Shown here piece after piece: positions 22,124-28,587 of a stretch of 32,695 nucleotides of DNA (its first letter is position 1; each line of letters opens with the position of its first letter). Below the pieces are notes generated by a model. It had not been told where the DNA came from and made no database searches. It worked only from the letters and a program-made list of their open reading frames with translations. Source of the stretch: Kineococcus rubinsiae (GTDB taxonomy: Bacteria > Actinomycetota > Actinomycetes > Actinomycetales > Kineococcaceae); assembly GCF_011839805.1 (NCBI RefSeq), contig NZ_VWPY01000048.1, forward strand, positions 1-32,695, in the 5' to 3' direction. Made by a program: the position numbers and the translations under genes.

Positions 22124-22434
22124 GCGGGGAGCGGCTTCACGTCGGTGTCGTGGCCCTCCCGCAGGTGCTGCCGAGCCGTGCCCCGCGCCGTCGCGGGATC
22201 TGCGCCCTGCACCATGATGCCCTCCCAGGCCCCGACCGCGGTCCGACCGCCACCCGGGACGGAGCCCCGGATCCGGTCCTGCGTGCGCGTCTCGGCCGGC
22301 TGGTCCACGGCGGTCGGGGACGGCGGCGTCTTCGCGTACACCTCCCGCTCAGCATCGGCCGGTGGGCGGTGGGTCTTGACGGTCACGCGCCCGGTGATCC
22401 GGGAGGGACCGGTGGTCTGCTGCAGGGTCGCCAT
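22120..22434 (-). CDS. Small hydrophilic protein of unknown function, coupled to GDPD
   Basis: I do not recognise this family. The 104-aa product is polar, rich in Thr, Arg, Pro and Gly, with no membrane segment, signal peptide or cysteine. Its central part (TRTQDRIRGSVPGGGRTA) and the C-terminal stretch ATARGTARQHLREGHDTDV look like a short folded or partly disordered cytosolic protein. Coding status is supported by high G/C at third positions, an ATG at 22434 with GGAGAGG 5 nt upstream, a TAGGGT -10 box further up, and the 4-nt overlap with the phosphodiesterase start. An ATG-free extension to 22506 is unlikely. Confidence 0.72.
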   Translation of the reverse strand: MATLQQTTGPSRITGRVTVKTHRPPADAEREVYAKTPPSPTAVDQPAETRTQDRIRGSVPGGGRTAVGAWEGIMVQGADPATARGTARQHLREGHDTDVKPLPA

Positions 22435-22471
22435 GACGACCTCTCCGTGCGGCGGAGTGCTGACGTCTCGA

Positions 22472-22477
22472 ACCCTA
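22472..22477 (-). promoter_or_regulatory. -10 box of the small gene/GDPD operon
   Basis: TAGGGT on the minus strand lies 37 nt upstream of the ATG at 22434, giving a leader of about 30 nt that contains the ribosome-binding site. Confidence 0.45.
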
Positions 22478-22539
22478 GGTCGCGCGTGCGGCCGTTCCGG
22501 CGCCACCCGGCCCCCCTCGGGCAGAGGTCACCGAGAGTT

Positions 22540-22569
22540 CACCGGGCCGCTCCGCGGGGAACCCCGGTG
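22540..22569 (-). terminator. Terminator of the nei2 operon
   Basis: CACCGGG (22540-22546) pairs with CCCGGTG (22563-22569), and an inner CCGC/GCGG pairing extends the structure. It lies about 48 nt beyond the nei2 stop on the minus strand. The rest of the 182-nt gap holds only the -10 box of the next operon. Confidence 0.55.
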
Positions 22570-22616
22570 CCCCCCGCCGTTCACTCCCCCGTGTCGGCCG
22601 TCGGCGCAGCAGGCGC

Positions 22617-23435
22617 TCAGGCGGCGGTCAGCGACGGCTGGCAGCGCGGGCACCACCACGTACGGCGCTGCTCGGCGTCGCCCGGCACCTCGGCGACGAC
22701 CTGGATCGTCGTGCCGCACCGCAGGCACGGCTTCCCGGCCCGCCCGGCGACCCAGTGCGACCGGCCGGGACGCGTGTCGCCCGTGGTGACCTGGTAGGCG
22801 CCGGGGACGTCCACGGAGTGGCGGAGCATCCGCACGGCCAGGTCCACGGCGCGGCGCAGGTCGATCGTGCCCGCGGGCCGCCACGGGTCGAGGCCCCGCA
22901 GGAAGCACAGCTCGTTGACCCAGAGGTTGCCGAGGCCCGCGAGGTTGCGCTGGTCGAGCAGGGCCGCGGCGATGCCCCGGTCGGGCTGGGCCGCGAGCCG
23001 GCGCACGGCCTCGTCCACGTCGGGGTGCGGGGCGAGCACGTCGGGCCCGAGGTGGCCGACGGCGTCGCCCTCCTGCGCCGTGGGCAGCAGCTCGACGACC
23101 GGCATCCGCAGCGCCGCGGCCGTCGGGCCGGGACGGCCCTCGACGGTCGTGGTGAGCAGGATCCGGACGTCGGGGACCAGGCGGCGCGGCAGCTGCTTGC
23201 CGGGGGCCAGGACGGTCCACTCGCCGTCCATGCGCAGGTGGGTGTGCAGCGTCGTGCCGCCCTCGAACCGCGTCAGCAGGTGCTTGCCGCGCGCGACCGT
23301 GCCGAGCACCGCGAGCCCCGACAGGTCCGCGGTGGCGTGCTGCGGCACGCGGAAGTCGCTGTGGCGCAGCACGGATCCGCGCAGCCGGGCGTCGAGCTTG
23401 CGCGCGACCTTCAGGACGCTGTCCCCCTCGGGCAC
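22617..23435 (-). CDS. nei2: Nei2-type DNA glycosylase/AP lyase (Fpg/Nei family)
   Basis: A 272-aa base-excision repair enzyme that removes oxidised bases and cleaves abasic sites. After Met removal it begins PEGDSV, giving the catalytic N-terminal Pro and Glu (P2, E3). K51 lies in the conserved RGKHLL. THLRMDGEW and LLDQRNLAGLGNLWVNELCF (helix-two-turn-helix) are diagnostic, and a C-terminal zinc finger has C237, C240, C262 and C265. The sequence style (MPEGDS, DFRVP, RGKHLL, HLRMDG.W) matches mycobacterial Nei2 closely. The start is GTG with GAGGGGG about 6 nt upstream, 10 nt after the amidohydrolase stop, so the two are probably co-transcribed. Confidence 0.93.
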   Translation of the reverse strand: MPEGDSVLKVARKLDARLRGSVLRHSDFRVPQHATADLSGLAVLGTVARGKHLLTRFEGGTTLHTHLRMDGEWTVLAPGKQLPRRLVPDVRILLTTTVEGRPGPTAAALRMPVVELLPTAQEGDAVGHLGPDVLAPHPDVDEAVRRLAAQPDRGIAAALLDQRNLAGLGNLWVNELCFLRGLDPWRPAGTIDLRRAVDLAVRMLRHSVDVPGAYQVTTGDTRPGRSHWVAGRAGKPCLRCGTTIQVVAEVPGDAEQRRTWWCPRCQPSLTAA

Positions 23436-23445
23436 CGGTGCCCCC

Positions 23446-24852
23446 TCAGCCGAACGGGCTGTCGGAGAGGTCGTGCTCGGCGAGCCAGGCCGTGCGCCGG
23501 GCGAACAGCCCGGGTGCGGCGCGGCGGGCGCGGTCGACGATCTCGGTGAGGTCCGCCGTGACGAGGCGGCCGTCGCGCACGAGCACCTGCCCGTCGACCA
23601 CCGTGAGGTCGACGTCGCCGCCCCGCACGGCGTGCACGAGGTTGTGGTGGACGTTGGCGTGCGGGCCCGCGTCGAAGTACGGCGTCGTGCGCGGGGTGTC
23701 GGCGCGGACCGCGATGAGGTCGGCCTTCTTGCCGGCCTCGAGGGACCCCACGTCGCCGTCGAGCCGCATCGCGCGCGCCCCGCCCGTCGTGGCCATCCGC
23801 AGCACCGTCCACGAGTCCATCGCGGCCGCGTCGCCCGAGGAGAGCTTGCCGAGCAGCGAGGCGACCTTCATCTCCTCGAACATGTCGAGGTTGTTGTTCT
23901 CCTTCTCCCCGTCCGTCCCGAGCCCCACCGCGACGCCCGCGGCCAGCATCGCCGCGACGGGCGCGACCCCGCTGACCAGCTTCATGTTCGACACCGGGTT
24001 GTGCGCCACCCCGACACCGCGGCGGGCGACGAGCTCGATCTCCGCCTCGTCCAGCCACACCGCGTGGGCCAGGACGGCGGGCGACTCGAAGAACCCCAGG
24101 TCGTCGAGGACGAACGCGGGGCGCTTGCCGTAGCGCTCCGCGAACTCCGGGAGTTCCGTCTCCGACTCGCTGCAGTGCGTGTAGAAACCGGTGCCGTAGC
24201 GGCGCGCGAGGTCCACGGCCCGCGCCTGGCCGGCCTCGTCGGCGTAGAACAGGTGCTCCAGGCCCACCCAGACCTGCACGCGGCCGTCGGCCCCGCCGTG
24301 GTGGTCCTGCAGCAGCCGCTCGTTGTCGTCGAGGGTGTCGAAGTAGTCGTGGTCGGGGTGGGCCCCGACGTAGGAGGCGGTGACGAGCCGGTTGCCGAGC
24401 TGGCGGGCCACGTCGGCGCTGCGGTCCATGTAGCGCCACATGTCCACGACCGTCGTGGTGCCCGCGAGCAGCCCCTCGGCGTAGCAGAGCCACGACGCGG
24501 CCTCCGCCTCCTCGGCCGTCAGGACGCGGTGCATCGGGTTGATGTGGCGCCGCAGCCACTCCCAGACCGGCAGGTGCTCCGCGGTCCCCCGCAGCAGCCC
24601 CGAGTGGTGGTGGGTGTTCACCAGGCCGGGCATGAGCAGGCGCCCGGTGAGGAACTCCGCGGCCGCCGCGGGGTGCTCGCGGCGCAGCGCCTCGTAGTCC
24701 CCCACGGCGGCGATGCGGTTGCCGCGCAGCAGGACTCCCCCGCGCGGGAGCACGGTGAGGTCCGCGTCCATCGTCACCACGGTCTCGGCGCCCAGGAGGC
24801 GGTCGGCGCTCGGGTCGTGCGGGCGCCCGGGGGCGGGCGGCGGCTGCGTCAC
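23446..24852 (-). CDS. Amidohydrolase family deaminase/chlorohydrolase (AtzA/TrzA/MtaD type)
   Basis: A 468-aa metal-dependent hydrolase of the cytosine deaminase-like subfamily. Metal ligands and catalytic residues appear in PGLVNTHHHSG (His-x-His), THCSESETEL, LAHAVWLDEAE and VGLGTDGEKENNNLDMFEEMK (metal-binding Asp). Relatives deaminate methylthioadenosine/S-adenosylhomocysteine or guanine, or hydrolyse s-triazines; the motif set does not decide the substrate. The GTG at 24852 is preferred (CACGCT box 6 nt upstream), with a GTG at 24870 as alternative. It is followed after 10 nt by nei2; co-expression with a repair enzyme for oxidised bases makes a damaged-nucleobase substrate worth testing, but this is speculation. 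Confidence 0.88.
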   Translation of the reverse strand: MTQPPPAPGRPHDPSADRLLGAETVVTMDADLTVLPRGGVLLRGNRIAAVGDYEALRREHPAAAAEFLTGRLLMPGLVNTHHHSGLLRGTAEHLPVWEWLRRHINPMHRVLTAEEAEAASWLCYAEGLLAGTTTVVDMWRYMDRSADVARQLGNRLVTASYVGAHPDHDYFDTLDDNERLLQDHHGGADGRVQVWVGLEHLFYADEAGQARAVDLARRYGTGFYTHCSESETELPEFAERYGKRPAFVLDDLGFFESPAVLAHAVWLDEAEIELVARRGVGVAHNPVSNMKLVSGVAPVAAMLAAGVAVGLGTDGEKENNNLDMFEEMKVASLLGKLSSGDAAAMDSWTVLRMATTGGARAMRLDGDVGSLEAGKKADLIAVRADTPRTTPYFDAGPHANVHHNLVHAVRGGDVDLTVVDGQVLVRDGRLVTADLTEIVDRARRAAPGLFARRTAWLAEHDLSDSPFG

Positions 24853-24858
24853 GGCCTC

Positions 24859-24864
24859 AGCGTG
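24859..24864 (-). promoter_or_regulatory. -10-like box for amidohydrolase
   Basis: CACGCT on the minus strand ends 6 nt before the GTG at 24852. This suggests a leaderless transcript; the intervening GAGG is too close to the start for a standard ribosome-binding site. Confidence 0.35.
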
Positions 24865-24953
24865 CCTCACGGCCCGCGGGCCCGCTCGGCCGGGAAGCCG
24901 CGGGCCCGGCCCCGGACCCGGCGGGGGACCTGGACGGCGTGACGCCCCGGTGC

Positions 24954-24959
24954 CACCGT
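24954..24959 (+). promoter_or_regulatory. -10-like box for SRPBCC gene
   Basis: CACCGT ends 6 nt before the ATG at 24966 and there is no Shine-Dalgarno sequence, so a leaderless transcript is likely. Confidence 0.4.
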
Positions 24960-24965
24960 GACCGG

Positions 24966-25370
24966 ATGACCACGCCGTCGCGGCACCTCAGCGTCCACGT
25001 CGACCGGCCGGTGCAGGAGGTCTACGACTTCGTCGTCGAACCCTCGAACCTGCCGCGCTGGTCGCCCGGGCTGGGCCGTGCCGTCGAGCAGGTGGACGGC
25101 GAGTGGTTCGTCGAGACGCCCGGTGGGCGGGCGCGGATCAGGTTCGCGCCGCGCAACGCGTTCGGCGTGCTCGACCACGACGTGCTGACCCCGACCGGTG
25201 CGGAGGTGCACGTCCCGCTGCGCGCGATCGTCGACGGCGACGGGTGCGAGGTGGTGTTCACGCTGCGCCGCGCGCCCGGCATGGACGACGCCGAGTTCGA
25301 GCGCGACACCGGCCTGGTGACGGCCGACCTGGCCCGCCTGAAGGAGGTCCTGGAGTCCGCCGCGGGGTGA
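24966..25370 (+). CDS. SRPBCC (START-like/polyketide cyclase 2) family protein
   Basis: A 134-aa single-domain protein with the hydrophobic-cavity fold used for binding small lipophilic ligands. It begins RHLSVHVDRPVQEVYDFVVEPSNLPRWSPGL, the classic opening strand and helices of the family, and ends with a long C-terminal helix (LVTADLARLKEVLESA). No catalytic role can be assigned. The ATG at 24966 is favoured over a codon at 24939 because the family core starts here. It is divergent from the amidohydrolase and convergent with the GNAT gene, with only 10 nt between stops and no room for a separate terminator. Confidence 0.85.
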   Translation: MTTPSRHLSVHVDRPVQEVYDFVVEPSNLPRWSPGLGRAVEQVDGEWFVETPGGRARIRFAPRNAFGVLDHDVLTPTGAEVHVPLRAIVDGDGCEVVFTLRRAPGMDDAEFERDTGLVTADLARLKEVLESAAG

Positions 25371-25380
25371 GGCGGCACGC

Positions 25381-25956
25381 TCAGGCGGTCGGCGCGCCCG
25401 CCGGCGCGGAGGCGCGGTCCCGGCGGTCCGTCGCCAGCACGGCCCACACCTGCTGGTCGTGGCGGACGCCGCCGACGGGCCAGGCCTCGCGGAGGGTGCC
25501 CTCCAGCGTCATCCCCAGCCGGCGGGCGACTGCCGCGCTGCGGAGGTTGTCGGCGCGGCAGCGCCACTCGGCCCGGTGCAGGCCGCGCTCGTCCAGCGCC
25601 CAGGCGAGGAGGACGGACGCCGCGGCCGTCACGAGACCCTCGCCCTCCGCGGCGGGTTCGAGCCAGCACCCGAGTTCGCACACGCCGGCGGCGGCGCTGA
25701 AGGACACGAACATGACGCCGCCCACGAGGACGCCCGACCGCCAGATCCCGACCAGGCGCGCACCGTCGGCGGCCGCGCCGTCGGCGTAGCGGCGCAGCGT
25801 GGCGCGCGCCCCCTCGACGGTGTCCGTCACGAAGGAGGGCCCCACCCAGGGCCGGACGTGCTCGCGCGCCCGGTCGAGGTGGTCCGCGAACTCCTCGGCG
25901 TGCCACACCTCGAGCGGGCGCAGCTCGCTCGACGGACCCAGGCTCCTCGTGAACAC
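25381..25956 (-). CDS. GNAT acetyltransferase (RimJ/RimL-like)
   Basis: A 191-aa GCN5-related N-acetyltransferase of the RimJ/RimL type. ELGCWLEPAAEGEGLVTAAASVLLAWALDE contains the acetyl-CoA pyrophosphate-binding loop (here EGEGLV rather than the usual RGRG-like form). HRAEWRCRADNLRSAAVARRLGMTLEGTLREAW is the hallmark C-terminal motif. The acceptor could be a ribosomal protein N-terminus, a small amine or an antibiotic; the sequence does not tell. The GTG at 25956 has GGGGAG 5 nt upstream. It follows the WYL regulator after 47 nt on the same strand and could be co-transcribed. Confidence 0.88.
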   Translation of the reverse strand: MFTRSLGPSSELRPLEVWHAEEFADHLDRAREHVRPWVGPSFVTDTVEGARATLRRYADGAAADGARLVGIWRSGVLVGGVMFVSFSAAAGVCELGCWLEPAAEGEGLVTAAASVLLAWALDERGLHRAEWRCRADNLRSAAVARRLGMTLEGTLREAWPVGGVRHDQQVWAVLATDRRDRASAPAGAPTA

Positions 25957-25978
25957 GACGACTCCCCGCGCTGGACGT

Positions 25979-25994
25979 GGCGGCACCCGCCGCC
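25979..25994 (-). terminator. Small hairpin between WYL and GNAT genes
   Basis: GGCGGC (25979-25984) and GCCGCC (25989-25994) flank a 4-nt loop 10 nt past the WYL stop. The stem is short, so termination may be partial. Confidence 0.4.
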
Positions 25995-26003
25995 CCGGCG
26001 ACG

Positions 26004-27005
26004 TCAGCCGCCGGCCCCCGGGAGCGTCCCACCCGCCGGCGCCGGGACCTGCCCCGCCGCGCGGACGAAGCGCTCTCCCCACTGCCGCAGGTGGTCCCGG
26101 AGGTCGTCGGGGGACTCGACGGTGAACTCCGCACCCGTCATACCCAGGACCAGCAGCGCCCACTCCGGGCCGTCCACGGGGACGTCGACCCGGCACGTGC
26201 GCTCGTCCAGCGGGGTCACGGTGGCCCAGCGCCCCGTGCGGGTGCGCACCTCCCCGGCCGGCGCCTGCACGGTGGCGGTGATCACCGCGGCCGTGGGGGT
26301 GGCGCGGGTCGCGGCGCGGACGAACTCGGTCACGTCGTCGGCGGGCAGCCGGCGGGGGGCGAAGCGCTCCCCCGACGACCGCGCCGCGGCGACCCGGTCG
26401 AGGCGGAACGTCCGCCAGTCGCCGCGGTCCAGGTCGTAGGCCACGAGGTACCAGCGGCGCCCCAGCGGCACGAGGCGGTGGGGTTCCACGTGGCGCTCGC
26501 CCGTGCGCTCGTCGCGCGTCGTGTAGGCCAGCGTGCAGCGCTCGGCGTCGCGGCAGAGCTGCGCAAGGGCCGTCAGGACGCCCGGGTCCACCGCCGCGCC
26601 GTGGCCCGACCAGGGTGCGCGGGCCGTCGCCTGCGTCAGGGCCTCGACCCGGTGGCGCAGTCGGCGCGGCATGACCGGCACCACCTTGGCCAGCGCCCGC
26701 ACCGAGGACTCGGCCATGCCCTCCACACCCGACTGCGCGGCCGCCTGCAGGCCCAGGGCGAGCGCGACGGCCTCGTCGTCGTCGAGCACCAGCGGGGGCA
26801 GCGAGGTGCCGGGCCGCAGCTGGTACCCGCCGTCGACGCCGCGGCGGGCCTCGACGGGGTAGCCCAGCTCCCGCAACCGGTCCACGTCGCGGCGCAGCGT
26901 GCGCAGGGACACCTCGAGGCGCTCGGCGAGGTCGCGCCCCGCCCAGTGCCGCGACGTCTGCAGCAGGGACATGAGCTGCAGCATCCGCGCACCCGTCCCG
27001 GCCAT
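26004..27005 (-). CDS. WYL-domain transcriptional regulator (YafY-like)
   Basis: A 333-aa regulator with an N-terminal winged helix (MLQLMSLLQTSRHWAGRDLAERLEVSLRTLRRDVDRLRELGYPVEARRG, residues about 7-55), a central WYL domain (VEPHRLVPLGRRWYLVAYDLDRGDWRTFRLDRV, about 185-220) and a C-terminal WCX-like extension. Members sense small ligands or nucleic-acid signals and usually act on a neighbouring gene. The ATG at 27005 is favoured by a CAGCAT box 6 nt upstream and by the family N-terminus. It is divergent from the DinB-family gene, with a palindrome between the two -10 boxes. Confidence 0.9.
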   Translation of the reverse strand: MAGTGARMLQLMSLLQTSRHWAGRDLAERLEVSLRTLRRDVDRLRELGYPVEARRGVDGGYQLRPGTSLPPLVLDDDEAVALALGLQAAAQSGVEGMAESSVRALAKVVPVMPRRLRHRVEALTQATARAPWSGHGAAVDPGVLTALAQLCRDAERCTLAYTTRDERTGERHVEPHRLVPLGRRWYLVAYDLDRGDWRTFRLDRVAAARSSGERFAPRRLPADDVTEFVRAATRATPTAAVITATVQAPAGEVRTRTGRWATVTPLDERTCRVDVPVDGPEWALLVLGMTGAEFTVESPDDLRDHLRQWGERFVRAAGQVPAPAGGTLPGAGG

Positions 27006-27011
27006 GCCCCC

Positions 27012-27017
27012 ATGCTG
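27012..27017 (-). promoter_or_regulatory. -10-like box for WYL regulator
   Basis: CAGCAT on the minus strand ends 6 nt before the ATG at 27005, the spacing of a leaderless start. Confidence 0.35.
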
Positions 27018-27029
27018 CTCTCGATTGCG

Positions 27030-27042
27030 GCCAGGAACTGGC
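27030..27042. promoter_or_regulatory. Candidate WYL-regulator operator
   Basis: Palindrome GCCAG-GAA-CTGGC lies between the divergent -10 boxes of the WYL and DinB genes, where one bound regulator could cover the -35 region of both. Confidence 0.45.
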
Positions 27043-27054
27043 ACCTGCCGTCCC

Positions 27055-27060
27055 TAGCGT
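27055..27060 (+). promoter_or_regulatory. -10 box for DinB-family gene
   Basis: TAGCGT lies 53 nt upstream of the ATG at 27114, giving a leader that contains the GGAGGAG ribosome-binding site. Confidence 0.5.
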
Positions 27061-27113
27061 GGTCCTCGACGGCGCACGGGGCGCCGGGCCGGCCCGCGAC
27101 GGAGGAGCCCACG

Positions 27114-27626
27114 ATGACCACCACGACGACGACCACGAGCACCGGCGAGCGGGCGGACCTCCTGGAGTCCCTGGCCCGCCACCGCTGGTTCCTGACGTTC
27201 ACGGTGCGGGGCCTGAGCGAGGAGCAGGCGCGGCTGCGGCCGACGGCGAGCGCGCTGTCGCTCGGGGGCCTGGTCAAGCACGTGGCCACGACGGAGGACC
27301 AGTGGGCGCGCTTCCTCGTCGTCGGCGCGGCCGCGATGGGCACGGGCGGGGACGACTGGGCGGACGGGTTCACGATGACGCCCGAGGACACCCTGGAGGC
27401 GGTGCTGGCCCGCTACGCCGAGGTCGCGGCCCGCACGGACGACCTGGTGCGCACCCTGCCCGACCTCGGTGTCTCGCAGGCCCTCCCGGCCGCCCCGTGG
27501 TTCGAGCCGGGCGCCCGGTGGTCGGCCCGCCGGGTGCTGCTGCACGTCATCGCGGAGACGTCCCAGCACGCGGGGCACGCCGACGTCCTGCGCGAGAGCA
27601 TCGACGGCGCGCGGACCATGGGCTGA
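27114..27626 (+). CDS. DinB family protein (DUF664-like)
   Basis: A 170-aa four-helix-bundle protein of the DinB/YfiT superfamily. It contains the pattern LGGLVKHVATTEDQWARFLV (first metal-binding His in the second helix) and VLLHVIAETSQHAGHADVLRE (two further His), the typical triad for a divalent metal. Homologues include thiol-dependent transferases (mycothiol-dependent in actinobacteria), though most are uncharacterised. A run of Thr codons follows the ATG. GGAGGAG lies about 7 nt upstream. It is divergent from the WYL regulator, a common pairing. Target of regulation and substrate are inferred only. Confidence 0.9.
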   Translation: MTTTTTTTSTGERADLLESLARHRWFLTFTVRGLSEEQARLRPTASALSLGGLVKHVATTEDQWARFLVVGAAAMGTGGDDWADGFTMTPEDTLEAVLARYAEVAARTDDLVRTLPDLGVSQALPAAPWFEPGARWSARRVLLHVIAETSQHAGHADVLRESIDGARTMG

Positions 27627-27641
27627 GCGGCCGAGCGGCAC

Positions 27642-27665
27642 CGCGGTCCGGTGGGGGGACCCGCG
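27642..27665 (+). terminator. Terminator after the DinB-family gene
   Basis: CGCGGTCC (27642-27649) pairs with GGACCCGCG (27657-27665) with one bulged base and a 7-nt loop, 16 nt past the stop. Confidence 0.55.
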
Positions 27666-27765
27666 AGGCACGCGGCACGGTGTCACCCCCGACGGGAAGC
27701 GTGTGAGGCAGCTCACGCCACCGGGCGCGTGACGATCGGCGCGGGTGGGGGCTCTGCCCTCCTGA

Positions 27766-27784
27766 CACCGTCACCGTGACGGTG
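27766..27784. promoter_or_regulatory. Perfect palindrome upstream of the CsbD-like gene
   Basis: CACCGTCAC-C-GTGACGGTG: 9-bp arms around one base, ending 21 nt before the ATG at 27806. A dimeric regulator site is more likely than a hairpin because the loop would be too small without unpairing the inner bases. The rest of the 179-nt gap upstream holds the DinB terminator and no other clear signal. Confidence 0.45.
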
Positions 27785-27805
27785 CGCGAGGACGGGAGTC
27801 CCACC

Positions 27806-27979
27806 ATGAGCATCGCCGACAAGGCCAAGAACGCCGCCGAGAAGCTCGTCGGGCAGGCCAAGGAGGGCGCCGGCAGCGCCACGGGCAACGAGGAGCTGCG
27901 CGCCGAGGGCCGCGCGGACCAGACCTCCGCCGAGGCCAAGAAGACGGTCGAGGACGTCAAGGACGTCTTCAAGGGCTGA
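27806..27979 (+). CDS. CsbD-like stress response protein
   Basis: A 57-aa acidic/basic helical protein of the CsbD family: MSIADKAKNAAEKLVGQAKEG, then EELRAEGRADQTSAEAKKTVEDVKDVFKG. Members are abundant general-stress proteins (SigB-dependent in Bacillus) of unknown mechanism, predicted to be two amphipathic helices. The ATG has GGGAG 8 nt upstream. The palindrome at 27766-27784 may control it. A small basic protein gene follows after 26 nt. Confidence 0.9.
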   Translation: MSIADKAKNAAEKLVGQAKEGAGSATGNEELRAEGRADQTSAEAKKTVEDVKDVFKG

Positions 27980-28005
27980 GCGAGACCGGGGAGCGGGGAC
28001 ACCCG

Positions 28006-28212
28006 GTGGGAGCCCGGCTGCCCGACGGCGTCCGCCGCTGGCTGACGTCGTCGGTCGCCGTGCCGCTCGGGGCCAGGGCGCTGACGAACATCGCGGACCG
28101 GCTCGAGCGCGCCGAGGGACCCAGCGTCACCTCGCGGGCGCTGCGCGGGGCGTCCCGCGCAGCCGGCCGTCGCGGCCGGCGCACCCGCGAGGGCGGGAAG
28201 TCCGCCCGCTGA
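28006..28212 (+). CDS. Small basic protein of unknown function
   Basis: A 68-aa Arg-rich protein I do not recognise. The first half (RRWLTSSVAVPLGARALTNIADRLERAE) could form an amphipathic helix; the last 20 residues are almost all Arg, Gly and Ala, which suggests nucleic-acid or membrane contact. It begins with GTG after a GGGGA-containing stretch, 26 nt behind the CsbD-like gene, and its stop is 3 nt before two consecutive terminator hairpins. That position is the main support for calling it. It may also be untranslated 3' sequence. Confidence 0.45.
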   Translation: MGARLPDGVRRWLTSSVAVPLGARALTNIADRLERAEGPSVTSRALRGASRAAGRRGRRTREGGKSAR

Positions 28213-28215
28213 GAG

Positions 28216-28241
28216 GACGGGTCGTCGGGAACGACCCCGTC
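28216..28241 (+). terminator. First terminator-like hairpin after the small basic gene
   Basis: GACGGGTCGT pairs with ACGACCCCGTC (one bulged base) around a 5-nt loop. Confidence 0.55.
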
Positions 28242-28250
28242 CGCGACCTC

Positions 28251-28284
28251 GAGGCCCCGCAGCGCACCCGCGCTGCGGGGCCTC
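28251..28284 (+). terminator. Strong terminator hairpin
   Basis: A perfect 15-bp stem (28251-28265 with 28270-28284) and a 4-nt ACCC loop. Together with the preceding hairpin it isolates the csbD-like unit from the surface-polymer operon. Confidence 0.88.
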
Positions 28285-28338
28285 CGCGCGTCCGGGTGGT
28301 CCTGCCCCGGACGCGGCGGCGCGGCCCGCGCGGGGAGG

Positions 28339-28344
28339 TAGCGT
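28339..28344 (+). promoter_or_regulatory. -10 box of the surface-polymer operon
   Basis: TAGCGT lies 54 nt past the strong terminator. Transcription would start near 28351, giving a leader of about 237 nt before the TTG at 28588. The same bases form GGGGAGG-TAGC-GTG, a possible start for an upstream reading frame. Confidence 0.45.
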
Positions 28345-28587
28345 GGCTGCCGGGCCGGTCGCGACGCACCACCGGTCGCCCGTGGGGTCCAGGCCGAGGC
28401 GGCCGCCGAACAGCTCGGACGAGCTTGCTCGTGACGCACAGCGACCGTCGTTCGTCGAAACGGCCCTGTCGCTGCCTCCTCGTCACGGGGGGTGGGCGAA
28501 GACGACCGCGGTCCCCCATCATGGGGCTCCGCCCAGGGTCGGAGTCGAGGCACTGGCTCCACCCCCTGGCCGAGCACGAGGAGAGCA
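28345..28587 (+). ncRNA. Candidate structured leader RNA of the glycerophosphotransferase operon
   Basis: This stretch has no convincing protein gene. It contains nested inverted repeats: CTCGTGACG (28428-28436) with CGTCACGGG (28481-28489), CAGCGAC (28439-28445) with GTCGCTG (28468-28474), and inner CCGT/ACGG. A competing hairpin ACGAGC-TT-GCTCGT occupies 28419-28432. CTCCTCGT (28476-28483) is the exact complement of ACGAGGAG (28576-28583), the ribosome-binding site of the next gene, and overlaps the outer stem. A small CCCC/GGGG hairpin is at 28514-28526. Mutually exclusive pairings that could hide or free the ribosome-binding site are the design of a translational riboregulator. This is inference, not a match to a known riboswitch class. 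Confidence 0.35.
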
